A stretch of 47,378 nucleotides of DNA from contig JAUSLF010000009.1 in NCBI GenBank assembly GCA_030646695.1, positions 1-47,378 on the forward strand, given 5' to 3'. The DNA comes from Nitrosomonadaceae bacterium. Its GTDB lineage: Bacteria > Pseudomonadota > Gammaproteobacteria > Burkholderiales > Nitrosomonadaceae. The notes beneath the pieces are model-generated. The model had not been told where the DNA came from. It ran no database searches and saw only the letters and a list, made by a program, of their open reading frames with translations. The position numbers and the translations under genes are program-made. This document shows positions 8,153 to 17,790 of the stretch, piece after piece (within the stretch, counting starts at the first letter, position 1; each line of letters begins with the position of its first letter).

Positions 8153-8809
8153 ATGACCAATAAATTCGACCTGATAGTATTTGATTGGGATGGAACCCTG
8201 CTGGATTCCGCCAACGTCATCGTATCTTCAATCCAGGGCGCAGCCCGCGATGTGGGTCTGCCGCAGCCATCGGCCGAAAATGCGCGCCATGTCATTGGTT
8301 TGGGACTGAGCGAGGCTCTGGAATATCTTTTCCCCGGTCTTCCCCCACAGCAATCCGGATCACTGACGGATCGTTACCGATATCATTATTTTACATACGA
8401 GCAGAAAATTTCCCTATTCGAGGGCGTGACCGAGATTATCGAGACCCTGTATGCGGAGGACTTCTTGTTGGCAGTGGCCACTGGCAAGAGCCGCACCGAA
8501 CTCAATAAAGCACTTGAATCCAGCGGATTAGGCGTCTATTTTCATGCCAGCCGTTGTGCCGATGAGACTTTCTCCAAACCCCATCCAGCAATGCTGCTGG
8601 AATTGATGGAACAATTTGGTGTGGAGGCAGGGCGCACATTGATGATAGGCGATACCACCCACGATTTACAAATGGCAATCAATGCCAAGGTCGCCGGGTT
8701 GGGTGTGGCATACGGCGCCCATCCCAGAGAGAATCTCAGTTCTCTGGCACCGCTTGCCTGTGTCGACAGCATCACGGAATTGCACTCGTGGCTCAACGCG
8801 AACGTCTGA
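8153..8809 (+). CDS. HAD-superfamily hydrolase, phosphoglycolate-phosphatase-like
   Basis: A 218-residue HAD phosphatase. Motif I is FDWDGTLLD with nucleophile D11 and acid D13, motif II is the ATGKSR region, motif III is K in SKPHP, and motif IV is GDTTHD. The helical cap between motifs I and II is the Gph type. It probably hydrolyses a small phosphorylated metabolite; the substrate is uncertain. The next gene starts inside its 3' end, so HAD, Rieske and SppA genes form a tight operon behind rluC. Confidence 0.88.
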   Translation: MTNKFDLIVFDWDGTLLDSANVIVSSIQGAARDVGLPQPSAENARHVIGLGLSEALEYLFPGLPPQQSGSLTDRYRYHYFTYEQKISLFEGVTEIIETLYAEDFLLAVATGKSRTELNKALESSGLGVYFHASRCADETFSKPHPAMLLELMEQFGVEAGRTLMIGDTTHDLQMAINAKVAGLGVAYGAHPRENLSSLAPLACVDSITELHSWLNANV

Positions 8810-9138
8810 TTTGCGCAAGCAGCGAACTGGCGGATGGCGGCAAAGGCGTCCGTTTCAACGTGGAGCGCCCGCATGAGTCCGGAGCCGTTCCGGCGTTTGT
8901 GATCCGCTATCGGGGAAAGATCTATGCCTATCTCAACCGCTGCGCCCATGTTGGCGTCGAACTGGACTGGATGGAAGGCGAATTTTTCGATGATTCAGGG
9001 TTATACTTAATTTGTTCGACTCACGGCGCGACTTACGCGCCGCAAAGTGGTTTTTGCATTGGTGGCCCATGCAGGGGGAAAAGCCTGCAATGTCTGGAAA
9101 CCGAAGAACGCGATGGCAACATTTTTTTGAAGGATTGA
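8788..9138 (+). CDS. Rieske [2Fe-2S] domain protein
   Basis: A 116-residue small Rieske protein. The cluster ligands C52-x-H54 and C76-x-x-H79 are present, followed by the typical GGPCRG loop. There is no signal peptide or membrane segment, so it is likely a cytoplasmic ferredoxin-like electron carrier. It starts at GTG 8788 and overlaps the HAD gene by 22 bases. Its position before sppA recurs in betaproteobacteria, but its partner is not known. Confidence 0.88.
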   Translation: MAQRERLICASSELADGGKGVRFNVERPHESGAVPAFVIRYRGKIYAYLNRCAHVGVELDWMEGEFFDDSGLYLICSTHGATYAPQSGFCIGGPCRGKSLQCLETEERDGNIFLKD

Positions 9139-9145
9139 AACAATT

Positions 9146-10099
9146 ATGGCCGATTCAGAAAATCGCAACGAAGGCTGGGAGAAGCAGGTGCTGGAGAAAC
9201 TGGTGTTCTCCTCTCTGCAGGAGCAGCGCCGGGCGCGTCACTGGGGCATATTGTTTAAGTCACTTACTTTTCTCTACCTGTTTATTCTGCTATTCCTCGT
9301 ATTGGGCTGGGTCGGCGGTAAAGATGGCCCCATTTCCGCTAAACACACCGCTCTGGTAGAGCTGCGCGGCGTAATCTCCGCTGATAGCGTCAGCAGCGCT
9401 GACAACGTCAATGCAGGGTTACAGGAGGCGTTCAAGGACAAAAAAACGCAGGGTGTGATTCTGCGCATTAACAGTCCCGGTGGCAGTCCGGTGCAAGCGG
9501 GTTATATCAACGATGAAATCCGCCGCCTGCGCGCCGCATATCCCGAGATTCCCCTCTATGCTGTGGTCGAGGATATTTGCGCCTCGGGTGGCTATTATGT
9601 TGCTGTTGCTGCCGACAAGATTTATGTGGACAAAGCCAGCATCGTTGGTTCCATCGGCGCGCTAATGGACGGCTTCGGTTTTACGGGGACGATGGAAAAA
9701 CTCGGCATCGAACGACGGCTGCTCACGGCAGGAGAGAACAAGGGATTTCTTGATCCCTTCTCGCCCTCCAATCCGCAGCAACAGGAATACGCCAAAGTAA
9801 TGCTGGGCGACATTCATCAACAATTTATTCAGGTAGTGCAGCAAGGCAGGGGTAAACGTTTGCAGGATGCCCCGGAGATCTTCAGCGGGATCGTCTGGAC
9901 TGGGCAGAAAAGCATAGACCTGGGACTTGCTGATGCCATGGGCAGCGCCGAATATGTCGCGCGTGAAGTTATCAAAGCCGAGCACATCGTGGACTACACC
10001 ACCCAGGAAGGTTTCGTCGAGCGCTTCGCCAGACGCTTTGGTGCAGTGACGGCAAGCGCACTGGTCAGTGCTGCAGGGGGTGGGTGGGGGGTACGGTAA
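9146..10099 (+). CDS. sppA: Signal peptide peptidase SppA-type (S49 serine protease)
   Basis: A 317-residue membrane-anchored protease with one N-terminal transmembrane segment (about residues 36-56). The catalytic serine is S147 in CASGGYY and the catalytic lysine is K199 in GENKG, the Ser-Lys dyad of the short single-domain SppA form. It degrades cleaved signal peptides in the inner membrane. The C-terminus ends in a glycine-rich stretch encoded by a G-run (about 10074-10091). Its stop abuts, with no spacer, the stop of the convergent methyltransferase gene. Confidence 0.93.
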   Translation: MADSENRNEGWEKQVLEKLVFSSLQEQRRARHWGILFKSLTFLYLFILLFLVLGWVGGKDGPISAKHTALVELRGVISADSVSSADNVNAGLQEAFKDKKTQGVILRINSPGGSPVQAGYINDEIRRLRAAYPEIPLYAVVEDICASGGYYVAVAADKIYVDKASIVGSIGALMDGFGFTGTMEKLGIERRLLTAGENKGFLDPFSPSNPQQQEYAKVMLGDIHQQFIQVVQQGRGKRLQDAPEIFSGIVWTGQKSIDLGLADAMGSAEYVAREVIKAEHIVDYTTQEGFVERFARRFGAVTASALVSAAGGGWGVR

Positions 10100-10807
10100 T
10101 CACCCATGCAGCAGAAAAATCGTTGGTTTCTTGTTAATGTCAGGCAAGAGATGTTTCCATTCCTTCACCGTTCTGGTCGCAATGTGTTCACTGGCGAGGG
10201 TGATATCGTTGGCGATACACAGGCTGGTGCTGTCGCGGCAGGCTTGTACGAGCGCTTCAAGCAGCTTCTGGTTACGGTAGGGGGTCTCGATGAATATCTG
10301 GGTCTGGTCGCGGGTTATCGATTCCTTTTCCAGTTCGACAATTTTCATGAGGCGTTTGTCAGATTCCACCGGCAGGTAGCCGTGGAACATGAAGCGCTGG
10401 CCATTCAAGCCGGACGCCATCAATGCCAGCAGGATGGACGATGGTCCAACCAGCGGCACCACCCGGATATTTCTCTGATGGGCAATTCGCACCAGTTCTG
10501 CACCAGGGTCGGCTATTGCCGGACAACCAGCCTCAGACAATAACCCCGTATCGTTTCCTGCCAGCAGCGGTGTGAGCAGATTTGCAAAATCCTCAGGCCG
10601 GGTATGTTCATCCAGCACCTGCATCCTGATTTCCTGTAATGGCAGGCCGCAGCCGATTTGTTTTAGAAACTGTCTGGCGGTTTTTGGGTGCTCCACTATA
10701 AAGTGGCCAAGACCTGCGACGCATTGCCGGACTGCAATGGGAATCACCCAGGTGATATCACCTGGGCCAAGTGGTGTCGGGATGAGATAGAGTGTGCCGG
10801 AACTCAC
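10100..10807 (-). CDS. RsmI-like SAM-dependent methyltransferase (tetrapyrrole-methylase family)
   Basis: A 235-residue protein of the RsmI/tetrapyrrole methylase fold. It keeps LYLIPTPLG at the N-terminus, [15 protein letters not shown], and VPLVGPSS, all near the SAM pocket. It differs from true RsmI in [10 protein letters not shown], where RsmI has a VATPIGNL-like start, and in its shorter length. It is therefore best called an RsmI paralog of uncertain substrate. GTG start at 10807 overlaps the maf stop (GTGA), indicating coupling with maf. Confidence 0.85.
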   Translation of the reverse strand: MSSGTLYLIPTPLGPGDITWVIPIAVRQCVAGLGHFIVEHPKTARQFLKQIGCGLPLQEIRMQVLDEHTRPEDFANLLTPLLAGNDTGLLSEAGCPAIADPGAELVRIAHQRNIRVVPLVGPSSILLALMASGLNGQRFMFHGYLPVESDKRLMKIVELEKESITRDQTQIFIETPYRNQKLLEALVQACRDSTSLCIANDITLASEHIATRTVKEWKHLLPDINKKPTIFLLHG

Positions 10808-11400
10808 ACTATTTCTATGCCTTCATGTGCCAGCATTTCTACCAGCGCGATCAGCGGTAGCCCTATCAGGGCATTCGGGTCGTCACCTGTGATGCGTTCA
10901 ATCAACGCGATGCCCAGCCCCTCAGATTTCGCGCTGCCTGCACAATGATACGGCTGCTCTCTGGCTAGATAATTTTCGATCTGCTGGTCGCTTAATTCGC
11001 GGAATTTGACGTGAGAGGGGATGAGTCGCGTTTGCATGCTGGCGCTGCGACTGTTGAAAAGACTCAGCGCAGTATGAAATGTCACTTCCTTGCCGCGCAG
11101 CAAGCGCAACTGCCTCACTGCGTTTTCATGGGTTAATGGCTTGCCGAGCAGAGTATTTTCCAGCACCGCCACCTGGTCGGCGCCTATGATAAGCGCGTCG
11201 GGGTAGGTCGTAGCAACGGCCCGGGCTTTACTTTCGGCCAAACGAAGGGCGGTGGCTCCGGGCATTTCACCAGCCAGGGAAGTCTCATCAATATCCGGGC
11301 TGCAGACCTCAAACGGAATCTGCAGACGCTGGAGCAATTCGCGGCGATAAATGGAACTGGATCCCAGTACAAGCTGTTGAGCAAGGTGCGGTATTTGCAA
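10804..11400 (-). CDS. Maf-family nucleoside triphosphate pyrophosphatase
   Basis: A 198-residue Maf protein, probably the YceF type that hydrolyses modified nucleotides such as m7GTP. It shows the N-terminal [14 protein letters not shown] motif, catalytic GADQ, GKP and SAKSEGLG. No ATG is available: a TAA lies just upstream in frame, so TTG 11400 is the likely start. It is divergent from yceD, matching the E. coli yceF/yceD-rpmF order, which supports the YceF assignment. Confidence 0.9.
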   Translation of the reverse strand: MQIPHLAQQLVLGSSSIYRRELLQRLQIPFEVCSPDIDETSLAGEMPGATALRLAESKARAVATTYPDALIIGADQVAVLENTLLGKPLTHENAVRQLRLLRGKEVTFHTALSLFNSRSASMQTRLIPSHVKFRELSDQQIENYLAREQPYHCAGSAKSEGLGIALIERITGDDPNALIGLPLIALVEMLAHEGIEIV

Positions 11401-11419
11401 AATTTACCCAGGATAATTT

Positions 11420-11448
11420 TTGACACTCAGGGGCAAAAAATATATCAT
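11420..11448 (+). promoter_or_regulatory. Strong sigma70-type promoter of the yceD-rpmF-plsX-fab operon
   Basis: TTGACA (11420-11425) and TATCAT (11443-11448) are separated by 17 bases, matching consensus at 11 of 12 positions. Transcription would begin near 11455, about three bases before the yceD ATG at 11458, which also lacks a Shine-Dalgarno sequence. The first gene may thus be read from a nearly leaderless message. Confidence 0.7.
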
Positions 11449-11457
11449 GCGCGCCTT

Positions 11458-11958
11458 ATGTCTGCACGGTTTGTCATAGATGCCCTTGATTTCGTGCGTA
11501 ATGCCGGGGCACATCATGGTAAAATTACACCCGCTGAACTTGAGCGATTGCAAGATTATCTGACCGATAGCCATGGCGAGCTCGAATATACAGTCAGCGG
11601 CATGTTGGATGGTGACGGCAATCCGGTTCTGCGGATCGTCGTTAAGGGGACAATCAACCTCCAGTGCCAGCGCTGTCTCACTGGCTTGGCGCATGTGCTG
11701 GATCTGAAGGCAGATATTTTGCTGGCGAGAGATGAGAACGAGCTCTCCCGTTTTGATGAAGATGAATCAGTAGATGGAGTTCTGGCAGTGCCTGAGATGG
11801 ACGTGCTGGCGCTGATTGAAGATGAGATAATCCTGAGTTTGCCAATTTCAGCCCGTCACCCGGAAGGCGAATGTTCAATAGGCAAACCGGCTGGTGGTGA
11901 TGCAGTGGGCAGAAAACATCCCTTTGCCGCACTGGCGACACTGAAAAAACTGCACTGA
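11458..11958 (+). CDS. yceD: DUF177/YceD family, 23S rRNA accumulation protein
   Basis: A 166-residue protein of the YceD family, needed in other bacteria for normal 23S rRNA accumulation. The start [14 protein letters not shown] is the usual family N-terminus, so ATG 11458 was chosen over the longer frame from 11377. The pair C-Q-R-C near residue 70 (LQCQRCL) and the acidic segment ending in LP-I matches the family. It is followed directly by rpmF, the standard arrangement. Confidence 0.88.
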   Translation: MSARFVIDALDFVRNAGAHHGKITPAELERLQDYLTDSHGELEYTVSGMLDGDGNPVLRIVVKGTINLQCQRCLTGLAHVLDLKADILLARDENELSRFDEDESVDGVLAVPEMDVLALIEDEIILSLPISARHPEGECSIGKPAGGDAVGRKHPFAALATLKKLH

Positions 11959-11981
11959 AATTATTTAAGGAGCAAAACACT

Positions 11982-12161
11982 ATGGCAGTTCAACAAAACA
12001 AAAAATCCCCATCAAAACGCGGCATGCACCGCTCGCATGATTTTCTGACCAGTTCGCCGTTGGCGGTGGAACCCAGCACCGGCGAAGTGCATCTGCGCCA
12101 TCATATTAGTCCCAACGGCTATTATCGGGGTAAGAAAATCATCAAGACCAAGGACGACTAA
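11982..12161 (+). CDS. rpmF: 50S ribosomal protein L32
   Basis: A 59-residue basic protein starting [20 protein letters not shown], which is unmistakably bacterial L32. The KRGMHRSHD motif is diagnostic. It lacks the four-cysteine zinc ribbon seen in some homologues, having an [10 protein letters not shown] end. AAGGAG at 11967-11972 is an excellent ribosome-binding site. It lies between yceD and plsX, linking ribosome and lipid synthesis. Confidence 0.98.
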   Translation: MAVQQNKKSPSKRGMHRSHDFLTSSPLAVEPSTGEVHLRHHISPNGYYRGKKIIKTKDD

Positions 12162-12214
12162 GTCTCGTGCTGGCATTCTGCGAATCCCGAAGCCTTTAGT
12201 TTGTCTCAGCCTTA

Positions 12215-13288
12215 ATGGCACTTAAATCGGACATTACCGTAGCAATAGATTGCATGGGTGGTGATCGTGGCCCCCATGTAACTGTTCCCTCGGCTGTCAA
12301 TTACCTTCGAAGCAATCCAGGAACCAATATCGTTCTGGTGGGATTGCCCGACGCCATCGAGGCAGAATTGCGCGCTATCAAGTTTGCGCCTGATTCCCGT
12401 CTGAGGATTCATGCCGCAAGCGAAGTGATCGGCATGGACGAATCGCCGGCTGTAGCGATGCGTGATAAGAAAGATTCTTCGATGCGGATTGCCATCGACC
12501 TGGTTAAGCGTGGCGAGGCCCAGGCCTGTGTCAGTGCTGGCAATACCGGGGCATTGATAGCGACTTCCCGGTTTGTGCTGAAAACGCTGCCTGGGATCGA
12601 CCGGCCCGCGCTTGCTGTGGTGCTGCCTACCATGAAGGGGCACACTTACGTGCTGGATCTGGGTGCCAACGTGGATTGTAGTGCGGAGCAGTTGCTTCAA
12701 TTCGGTGTCATGGGCGCTACTCTGGTTTCTTCTGTAGAAGGTAAGGAGCGGCCAAGTGTCGGCTTGCTGAACATAGGCGAAGAAGAAATAAAAGGTAATG
12801 AAGTGGTGAAACATGCGGCAGAACTGCTGCGCAACAGCGGACTTAATTTCTACGGCAATGTTGAAGGCAATGATATTTACAAGGGCACAACCGATGTGGT
12901 GGTGTGCGATGGTTTCGTCGGCAATGTCACCCTGAAAGCTTCAGAGGGCGTGGCACAGATGCTGGCCACTTATTTGCGTGAGGAATTTAAGCGTAATCTT
13001 CTTACCAGGTTTGCGGGGTTCATTGCCTTGCCGGTCATCAAGGCATTCAAGCGCCGGGTAGATCATCGCCGCTACAATGGTGCGAGCTTACTGGGGCTGC
13101 GCGGTATCGTCATCAAGAGCCACGGTGCGGCTGACAGTCATGCATTCAATTTTGCCATTGAGCGTGCGGTGAGTGAAGTGCGGGGCGGAATGTTGCAACA
13201 TATCAGTGAGCGTGTGGCGGGGTTGCAACACCATTCTAAAAATCCATCTTCGCATCCTCAATTATTGTCAAAAGAAGACGCAGCATGA
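12215..13288 (+). CDS. plsX: Phosphate acyltransferase PlsX
   Basis: A 357-residue enzyme that makes acyl-phosphate from acyl-ACP for phospholipid synthesis. It shows the [10 protein letters not shown] start, SAGNTGAL and the conserved region around DGFVGNV and GLRGIV. It is peripheral to the inner membrane. The stop overlaps the fabH start (ATGA at 13285), so the two are translationally coupled. Confidence 0.97.
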   Translation: MALKSDITVAIDCMGGDRGPHVTVPSAVNYLRSNPGTNIVLVGLPDAIEAELRAIKFAPDSRLRIHAASEVIGMDESPAVAMRDKKDSSMRIAIDLVKRGEAQACVSAGNTGALIATSRFVLKTLPGIDRPALAVVLPTMKGHTYVLDLGANVDCSAEQLLQFGVMGATLVSSVEGKERPSVGLLNIGEEEIKGNEVVKHAAELLRNSGLNFYGNVEGNDIYKGTTDVVVCDGFVGNVTLKASEGVAQMLATYLREEFKRNLLTRFAGFIALPVIKAFKRRVDHRRYNGASLLGLRGIVIKSHGAADSHAFNFAIERAVSEVRGGMLQHISERVAGLQHHSKNPSSHPQLLSKEDAA

Positions 13289-14244
13289 GGTATTCCAGAA
13301 TCGTTGGAACAGGCGGCTACTTGCCCGAGAAAGTTCTCACCAACCATGACCTCGAGCGCATGGTGGATACCAGCGACGAATGGATACGCAGCCGTACTGG
13401 CATTACTCAACGGCACATTGCGGCGGACCATGAAATGGCAAGTGATCTGGCGCTGCACGCCAGTCGCAAGGCGATGGAAGCGGCAGGCATAAAGGCTGAG
13501 GAGATCGACCTCATCATCGTCGCCACTACCACACCGGACATGATTTTTCCCAGCACCGCCTGTATCTTGCAGGATAAGCTTGGTGCCAGGGATTGCCCCG
13601 CATTTGACGTGCAAGCGGTATGCAGTGGCTTTATCTATGCGCTTGCCACCGCAGACATGTTCATCCGCGCAGGCAGATGCCGCAATGCGCTGGTGGTGGG
13701 AGCCGAAGTGTATTCGCGCATACTCGACTGGAGCGACCGCAGCACTTGTGTGCTATTTGGCGACGGCGCGGGTGCAGTGGTGTTGAGCCAAAGCGACCAG
13801 CCAGGAATACTCTCAAGCCATCTGCATGCCGACGGTAAACACAGTAAAGTCCTTGCGGTGCCTGGGAGTATCTGTGACGGTAAGGTGCAGGGCAAGCCGT
13901 TCCTCATCATGGAAGGGAACACGGTTTTCAAGTTCGCGGTGAAAATTCTGGAAGAAGTGGTACGTGAAGCCCTGACCGAGAATAATTTACAAGCGTCCGA
14001 TATTGACTGGCTGATTCCCCATCAAGCCAATATCCGCATCATTCAATCCACCGCGAAGAAATTGGGCATACCGATGGAAAAAGTGGTAGTCACGGTAGAC
14101 AAGCACGGTAATACTTCCGCTGCTTCCATTCCCCTGGCGCTGGATACCGCCATACGCGATGGACGCATCAAATCCGGTCAATATGTGCTGCTGGAGGGAG
14201 TGGGTGGCGGGTTTACCTGGGGTGCGGTGTTGCTCCGCTGGTAA
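13285..14244 (+). CDS. fabH: 3-oxoacyl-ACP synthase III (KAS III)
   Basis: A 319-residue thiolase-fold enzyme that starts fatty-acid chains by condensing acetyl-CoA with malonyl-ACP. Catalytic C113 lies in QAVCSGF, the histidine in IPHQANIRI and the asparagine in KHGNTSAAS. Length and motif order are typical. It lies between plsX and fabD in the fatty-acid operon. Confidence 0.97.
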   Translation: MRYSRIVGTGGYLPEKVLTNHDLERMVDTSDEWIRSRTGITQRHIAADHEMASDLALHASRKAMEAAGIKAEEIDLIIVATTTPDMIFPSTACILQDKLGARDCPAFDVQAVCSGFIYALATADMFIRAGRCRNALVVGAEVYSRILDWSDRSTCVLFGDGAGAVVLSQSDQPGILSSHLHADGKHSKVLAVPGSICDGKVQGKPFLIMEGNTVFKFAVKILEEVVREALTENNLQASDIDWLIPHQANIRIIQSTAKKLGIPMEKVVVTVDKHGNTSAASIPLALDTAIRDGRIKSGQYVLLEGVGGGFTWGAVLLRW

Positions 14245-14247
14245 GAC

Positions 14248-15186
14248 ATGAAATTCGCTTTTGTTTTCCCTGGTCAGGGTTCGCAATCAGTTGGCATGAT
14301 GAAAGAGTATGCCGATTTTCCGGTAGTACGCGAAACTTTTGCCGAGGCATCCGACGTCCTGGGCCAGGATTTCTGGGTGATGGTCAACGATGGCCCGGCT
14401 GATGATCTCAATCTCACGGTCAATACCCAACCATTGATGCTGATGGCAGGGATTGCGGTATATCGTGCATGGGAAAGTTTGGCTGGTGCAAAACCGGCTT
14501 TTTTGGCCGGTCACAGCCTGGGAGAATACAGCGCATTGGTTGCTGCGGGGGTGTTGGCCTTTGCTGATGCGCTGCCACTGGTGCGTTTCCGGGCGGAGGT
14601 AATGCAGCAGGCGGTGCCGGAAGGCACAGGTGGCATGGCGGCAATTTTGGGATTGGATGATGACACGGTGCGAGCAGTATGCATTGAAGTCGTGAATGCC
14701 TTCAACGGGGAATCGCTGGAACCGGCAAATTTCAACGCACCCGGTCAGGTAGTAATCGCGGGGAACAGGAATGCAGTGTTGCACGGCATGGAACTAGCCA
14801 AGGCAAAAGGTGCAAGACGGGCAATAATGTTGCCCATGAGCGTACCTTCACATTGTTCGTTGATGCATCAGGCGGCGGAAAAAATGCAGCAACGACTGGA
14901 ACTGGTGGCGCTGCAATCACCCACCATCCCGGTGTTGCATAATGCGGATGTGCAGCCGCATGCAAGTGTTGCAGCCATCAGAAATATTTTAGTACAGCAA
15001 TTATGCAAGCCGGTACGATGGACCGAGACCATCCATACTTTTGCCACCGCAGGCGTCACTCATGTAGTGGAATGTGGGCCAGGTAAGGTGCTGTCTGGAC
15101 TAAACAAGCGCATAGACGGGAAGTTGCAGAGTCTGGCGCTGGCAGATGGTGAGGCGCTACGGCAGGCTGCAGGCGTACTGAGGTAG
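14248..15186 (+). CDS. fabD: Malonyl-CoA:ACP transacylase
   Basis: A 312-residue enzyme that loads malonate onto ACP. The nucleophile S90 is in GHSLGEYSA and the conserved histidine is in VPSHCSLM. The N-terminal FVFPGQGSQ motif and typical length confirm the family. It starts three bases after the fabH stop. Confidence 0.97.
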   Translation: MKFAFVFPGQGSQSVGMMKEYADFPVVRETFAEASDVLGQDFWVMVNDGPADDLNLTVNTQPLMLMAGIAVYRAWESLAGAKPAFLAGHSLGEYSALVAAGVLAFADALPLVRFRAEVMQQAVPEGTGGMAAILGLDDDTVRAVCIEVVNAFNGESLEPANFNAPGQVVIAGNRNAVLHGMELAKAKGARRAIMLPMSVPSHCSLMHQAAEKMQQRLELVALQSPTIPVLHNADVQPHASVAAIRNILVQQLCKPVRWTETIHTFATAGVTHVVECGPGKVLSGLNKRIDGKLQSLALADGEALRQAAGVLR

Positions 15187-15260
15187 ATTGGAAGAATATT
15201 GCATCCTTTGTCATGCATGATTATGGATATTAATCCGTGACAGGACATACCGGAGAGATA

Positions 15261-16001
15261 ATGCTGCAAAATCAAGTGGCGCTGGTAACTGGCGCCAGTC
15301 GCGGTATTGGCCAGGCCATCGCGTTGAAATTAGGCAAGCAAGGCGCTACCGTGGTCGGCACCGCCACCACTGAGGCTGGTGCCGAAATCATCAGCCGCTA
15401 TCTGAGCGAAGCCGGCATCAAAGGTGCGGGTATGGTACTGAATGTAACTAATACTGCGCAGATTGCAGGCATTCTTGCAGCGATACCCGGAAAGTTCGGT
15501 GAAATCACGATACTGGTAAATAACGCCGGCATCACCCGCGATAATCTGCTGATTCGGATGAAAGATGAAGAGTGGGATGAAATCATGGAGACCGATCTTA
15601 AATCGGTATTTCGTTTGAGCCGTGGAGTGCTGCGTGCCATGATGAAAACCCGTTCTGGTCGCATCATCAATATTTCTTCGGTGGTAGGCGCTATAGGTAA
15701 CCCCGGGCAGACCAATTATGCAGCCGCTAAAGCCGGGATATTTGGTTTCAGTAAATCACTGGCACGCGAAGTGGGTAGCCGAAATATCACTGTGAACTGT
15801 ATTGCCCCCGGTTTTATAGAAACCGACATGACCCGCTCACTTACCGACAAGCAGCAACAGGACTTGATTCAGCATGTACCGCTGGGCAGATTGGGACGGC
15901 CTGAGGAAGTGGCCTCAGCAGTAGCGTTCCTTGCTTCGCCAGCCGCTGCATACATTACTGGTGCGACACTGCATGTGAATGGTGGCATGCATATGGATTA
16001 A
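15261..16001 (+). CDS. fabG: 3-oxoacyl-ACP reductase
   Basis: A 246-residue short-chain dehydrogenase that reduces 3-oxoacyl-ACP with NADPH. The nucleotide motif TGASRGIG is at the N-terminus, NNAG is in the middle, and the Ser-Tyr-Lys triad is in ISSVVG and YAAAK. The start was set at ATG 15261, behind GGAGA at 15251-15255, not at the upstream in-frame GTG 15237. It precedes acpP by 234 bases. Confidence 0.96.
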   Translation: MLQNQVALVTGASRGIGQAIALKLGKQGATVVGTATTEAGAEIISRYLSEAGIKGAGMVLNVTNTAQIAGILAAIPGKFGEITILVNNAGITRDNLLIRMKDEEWDEIMETDLKSVFRLSRGVLRAMMKTRSGRIINISSVVGAIGNPGQTNYAAAKAGIFGFSKSLAREVGSRNITVNCIAPGFIETDMTRSLTDKQQQDLIQHVPLGRLGRPEEVASAVAFLASPAAAYITGATLHVNGGMHMD

Positions 16002-16171
16002 CCGGGAATATTTCAACATAGAGATACGCATTAGCGTACGACAGCTATTTGTTACATTTAGATTTGGTAAAACTATAAAATAACGTCGATTTGTATCGTT
16101 TAGCTTCAATTGACTCAAATTAACACGTATCCGCGATTGTTTTCTAAGCCCGGGTAGATAGTGTTCTGGTA

Positions 16172-16198
16172 TTGCAAATACCGAAAATTTGCTAGAAT
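16172..16198 (+). promoter_or_regulatory. Candidate acpP promoter
   Basis: TTGCAA (16172-16177) and TAGAAT (16193-16198) lie 15 bases apart, a short spacer, in the 234-base gap before acpP. acpP often has its own promoter within fab operons because the carrier is needed in excess. The short spacing lowers confidence. The rest of the gap is AT-rich and gene-less. Confidence 0.4.
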
Positions 16199-16235
16199 AG
16201 AGACGGTTTTTCTTATCTGAGAAGAGGGGTATCTG

Positions 16236-16472
16236 ATGGAAAATGTGGAACAACGTATAAAAAAAATCGTAGCCGAGCAACTGGGCGTGAATGAAGCTGA
16301 AGTCAACAACGAATCATCTTTCGTAGATGACTTGGGTGCGGACTCGCTTGATACCGTTGAACTGGTCATGGCGCTGGAAGAGGAATTCGAATGTGAGATC
16401 CCCGACGAGCAGGCGGAGAAAATAAATACCGTCCAGCAGGCGATTGATTACATAAATTCCCACACGAATTAA
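16236..16472 (+). CDS. acpP: Acyl carrier protein
   Basis: A 78-residue acidic protein with the phosphopantetheine site DSL at S37 ([10 protein letters not shown]). It carries growing acyl chains between the Fab enzymes. A purine-rich GAAGAGGGG ribosome-binding site precedes the ATG. Standard length and position between fabG and fabF. Confidence 0.98.
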   Translation: MENVEQRIKKIVAEQLGVNEAEVNNESSFVDDLGADSLDTVELVMALEEEFECEIPDEQAEKINTVQQAIDYINSHTN

Positions 16473-16507
16473 TTTCATGTTTTAACATTCCCCACATTAG
16501 AGTTATC

Positions 16508-17755
16508 TTGTCCAAGCGTAGAGTAGTCATTACCGGATTAGGCGCTGTCTCGCCCGTTGGCAACACCGTTCCCGATGCATGGGCGAACATCCTCGCAGGA
16601 AAATCCGGCATCACCCGGATCACCCGTTTCGATGCCACAGCTTTCGCCTCGCAGATAGCGGGAGAGGTGAGGGATTTCGATATCACACAGTATATCTCCG
16701 CCAAGGATGCGCGGCGCATGGATACTTTTATCCATTACGGCATGGCGGCGGCAATCCAGGCGGTGAAAGACGCGGGTATTGAAGACGTCGCTGGCGGTGG
16801 CCTTGATGCCGAACGTATCGGTGTCAACATTGGTTCTGGCATCGGTGGTCTGCCGATGATCGAGGGAACCCACGACGCCTATCATATCGGCGGTCCGCGT
16901 AAAATCTCACCGTTCTTCATTCCCAGCGTCATCATTAACATGGTCGCGGGCGACTTGTCCATCATGTTCGGCTTCAAAGGACCCAATCTAGCCATTGTCA
17001 CTGCCTGTACTACCGCGACTCACTGTATTGGCGATTCTGCCCGCATGATCGAATACGGCGATGCGGACGTGATGGTGGCAGGTGGCACAGAAGCGTGTGT
17101 AACGCCACTCACCATTGGTGGTTTCGCCTCGGCGCGAGCGCTGTCGACCCGCAATGACGATCCTGCTAGCGCCAGCCGCCCGTGGGATAAGGACAGGGAT
17201 GGTTTCGTGCTGGGTGAGGGTGCAGGCATTCTGGTGCTGGAAGAAATGGAACACGCCAAACGCCGCGGTGCAAAGATTTACGCTGAACTGGCTGGCTTTG
17301 GTATGAGCGCCGATGCCTACCATATGACCGCACCCTGCGAAGACGGCGAGGGCGCTGCACGCTGCATGACCATTGCGCTCAAGAACGCAGGCATGAATAA
17401 TGATGAAGTGGATTACATCAATGCTCATGGTACTTCCACGCCACTGGGCGACCTGGCCGAGACCATGGCGGTAAAACGCTGTTTTGGCGATCATGCAAAA
17501 AAACTTGTGGTCAATTCCACCAAATCCATGACCGGGCATTTACTTGGCGCAGCGGGTGGGGTGGAAGCAATATTTTCCGCACTGGCGATATATCATCAGA
17601 TTGCGCCACCGACCATCAATATTTTCGACCAGGATCCGCAGTGTGATCTGGATTACGTTCCCAATGCCGCAAGGAATATGAAAATCGATGCGGCAATGTC
17701 AAATTCGTTTGGATTTGGGGGCACAAACGGCACGCTTATTTTCCGTAAAGCCTGA
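16508..17755 (+). CDS. fabF: 3-oxoacyl-ACP synthase II (KAS II)
   Basis: A 415-residue elongating condensing enzyme. The active-site cysteine is in TACTTATH and the two histidines are in [10 protein letters not shown] and [12 protein letters not shown]. It starts at TTG 16508 ([15 protein letters not shown]), since no ATG is available at the family start. It follows acpP by 35 bases. Confidence 0.97.
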   Translation: MSKRRVVITGLGAVSPVGNTVPDAWANILAGKSGITRITRFDATAFASQIAGEVRDFDITQYISAKDARRMDTFIHYGMAAAIQAVKDAGIEDVAGGGLDAERIGVNIGSGIGGLPMIEGTHDAYHIGGPRKISPFFIPSVIINMVAGDLSIMFGFKGPNLAIVTACTTATHCIGDSARMIEYGDADVMVAGGTEACVTPLTIGGFASARALSTRNDDPASASRPWDKDRDGFVLGEGAGILVLEEMEHAKRRGAKIYAELAGFGMSADAYHMTAPCEDGEGAARCMTIALKNAGMNNDEVDYINAHGTSTPLGDLAETMAVKRCFGDHAKKLVVNSTKSMTGHLLGAAGGVEAIFSALAIYHQIAPPTINIFDQDPQCDLDYVPNAARNMKIDAAMSNSFGFGGTNGTLIFRKA

Positions 17756-17790
17756 TCCCGCTGTCGTAGTGCAGGGAGTATTTGCAACGC

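Noticed and set aside
11377-11457. Longer yceD starting at TTG 11377
   Set aside because: The added residues overlap maf and do not match the family N-terminus; they are also upstream of the predicted transcription start.
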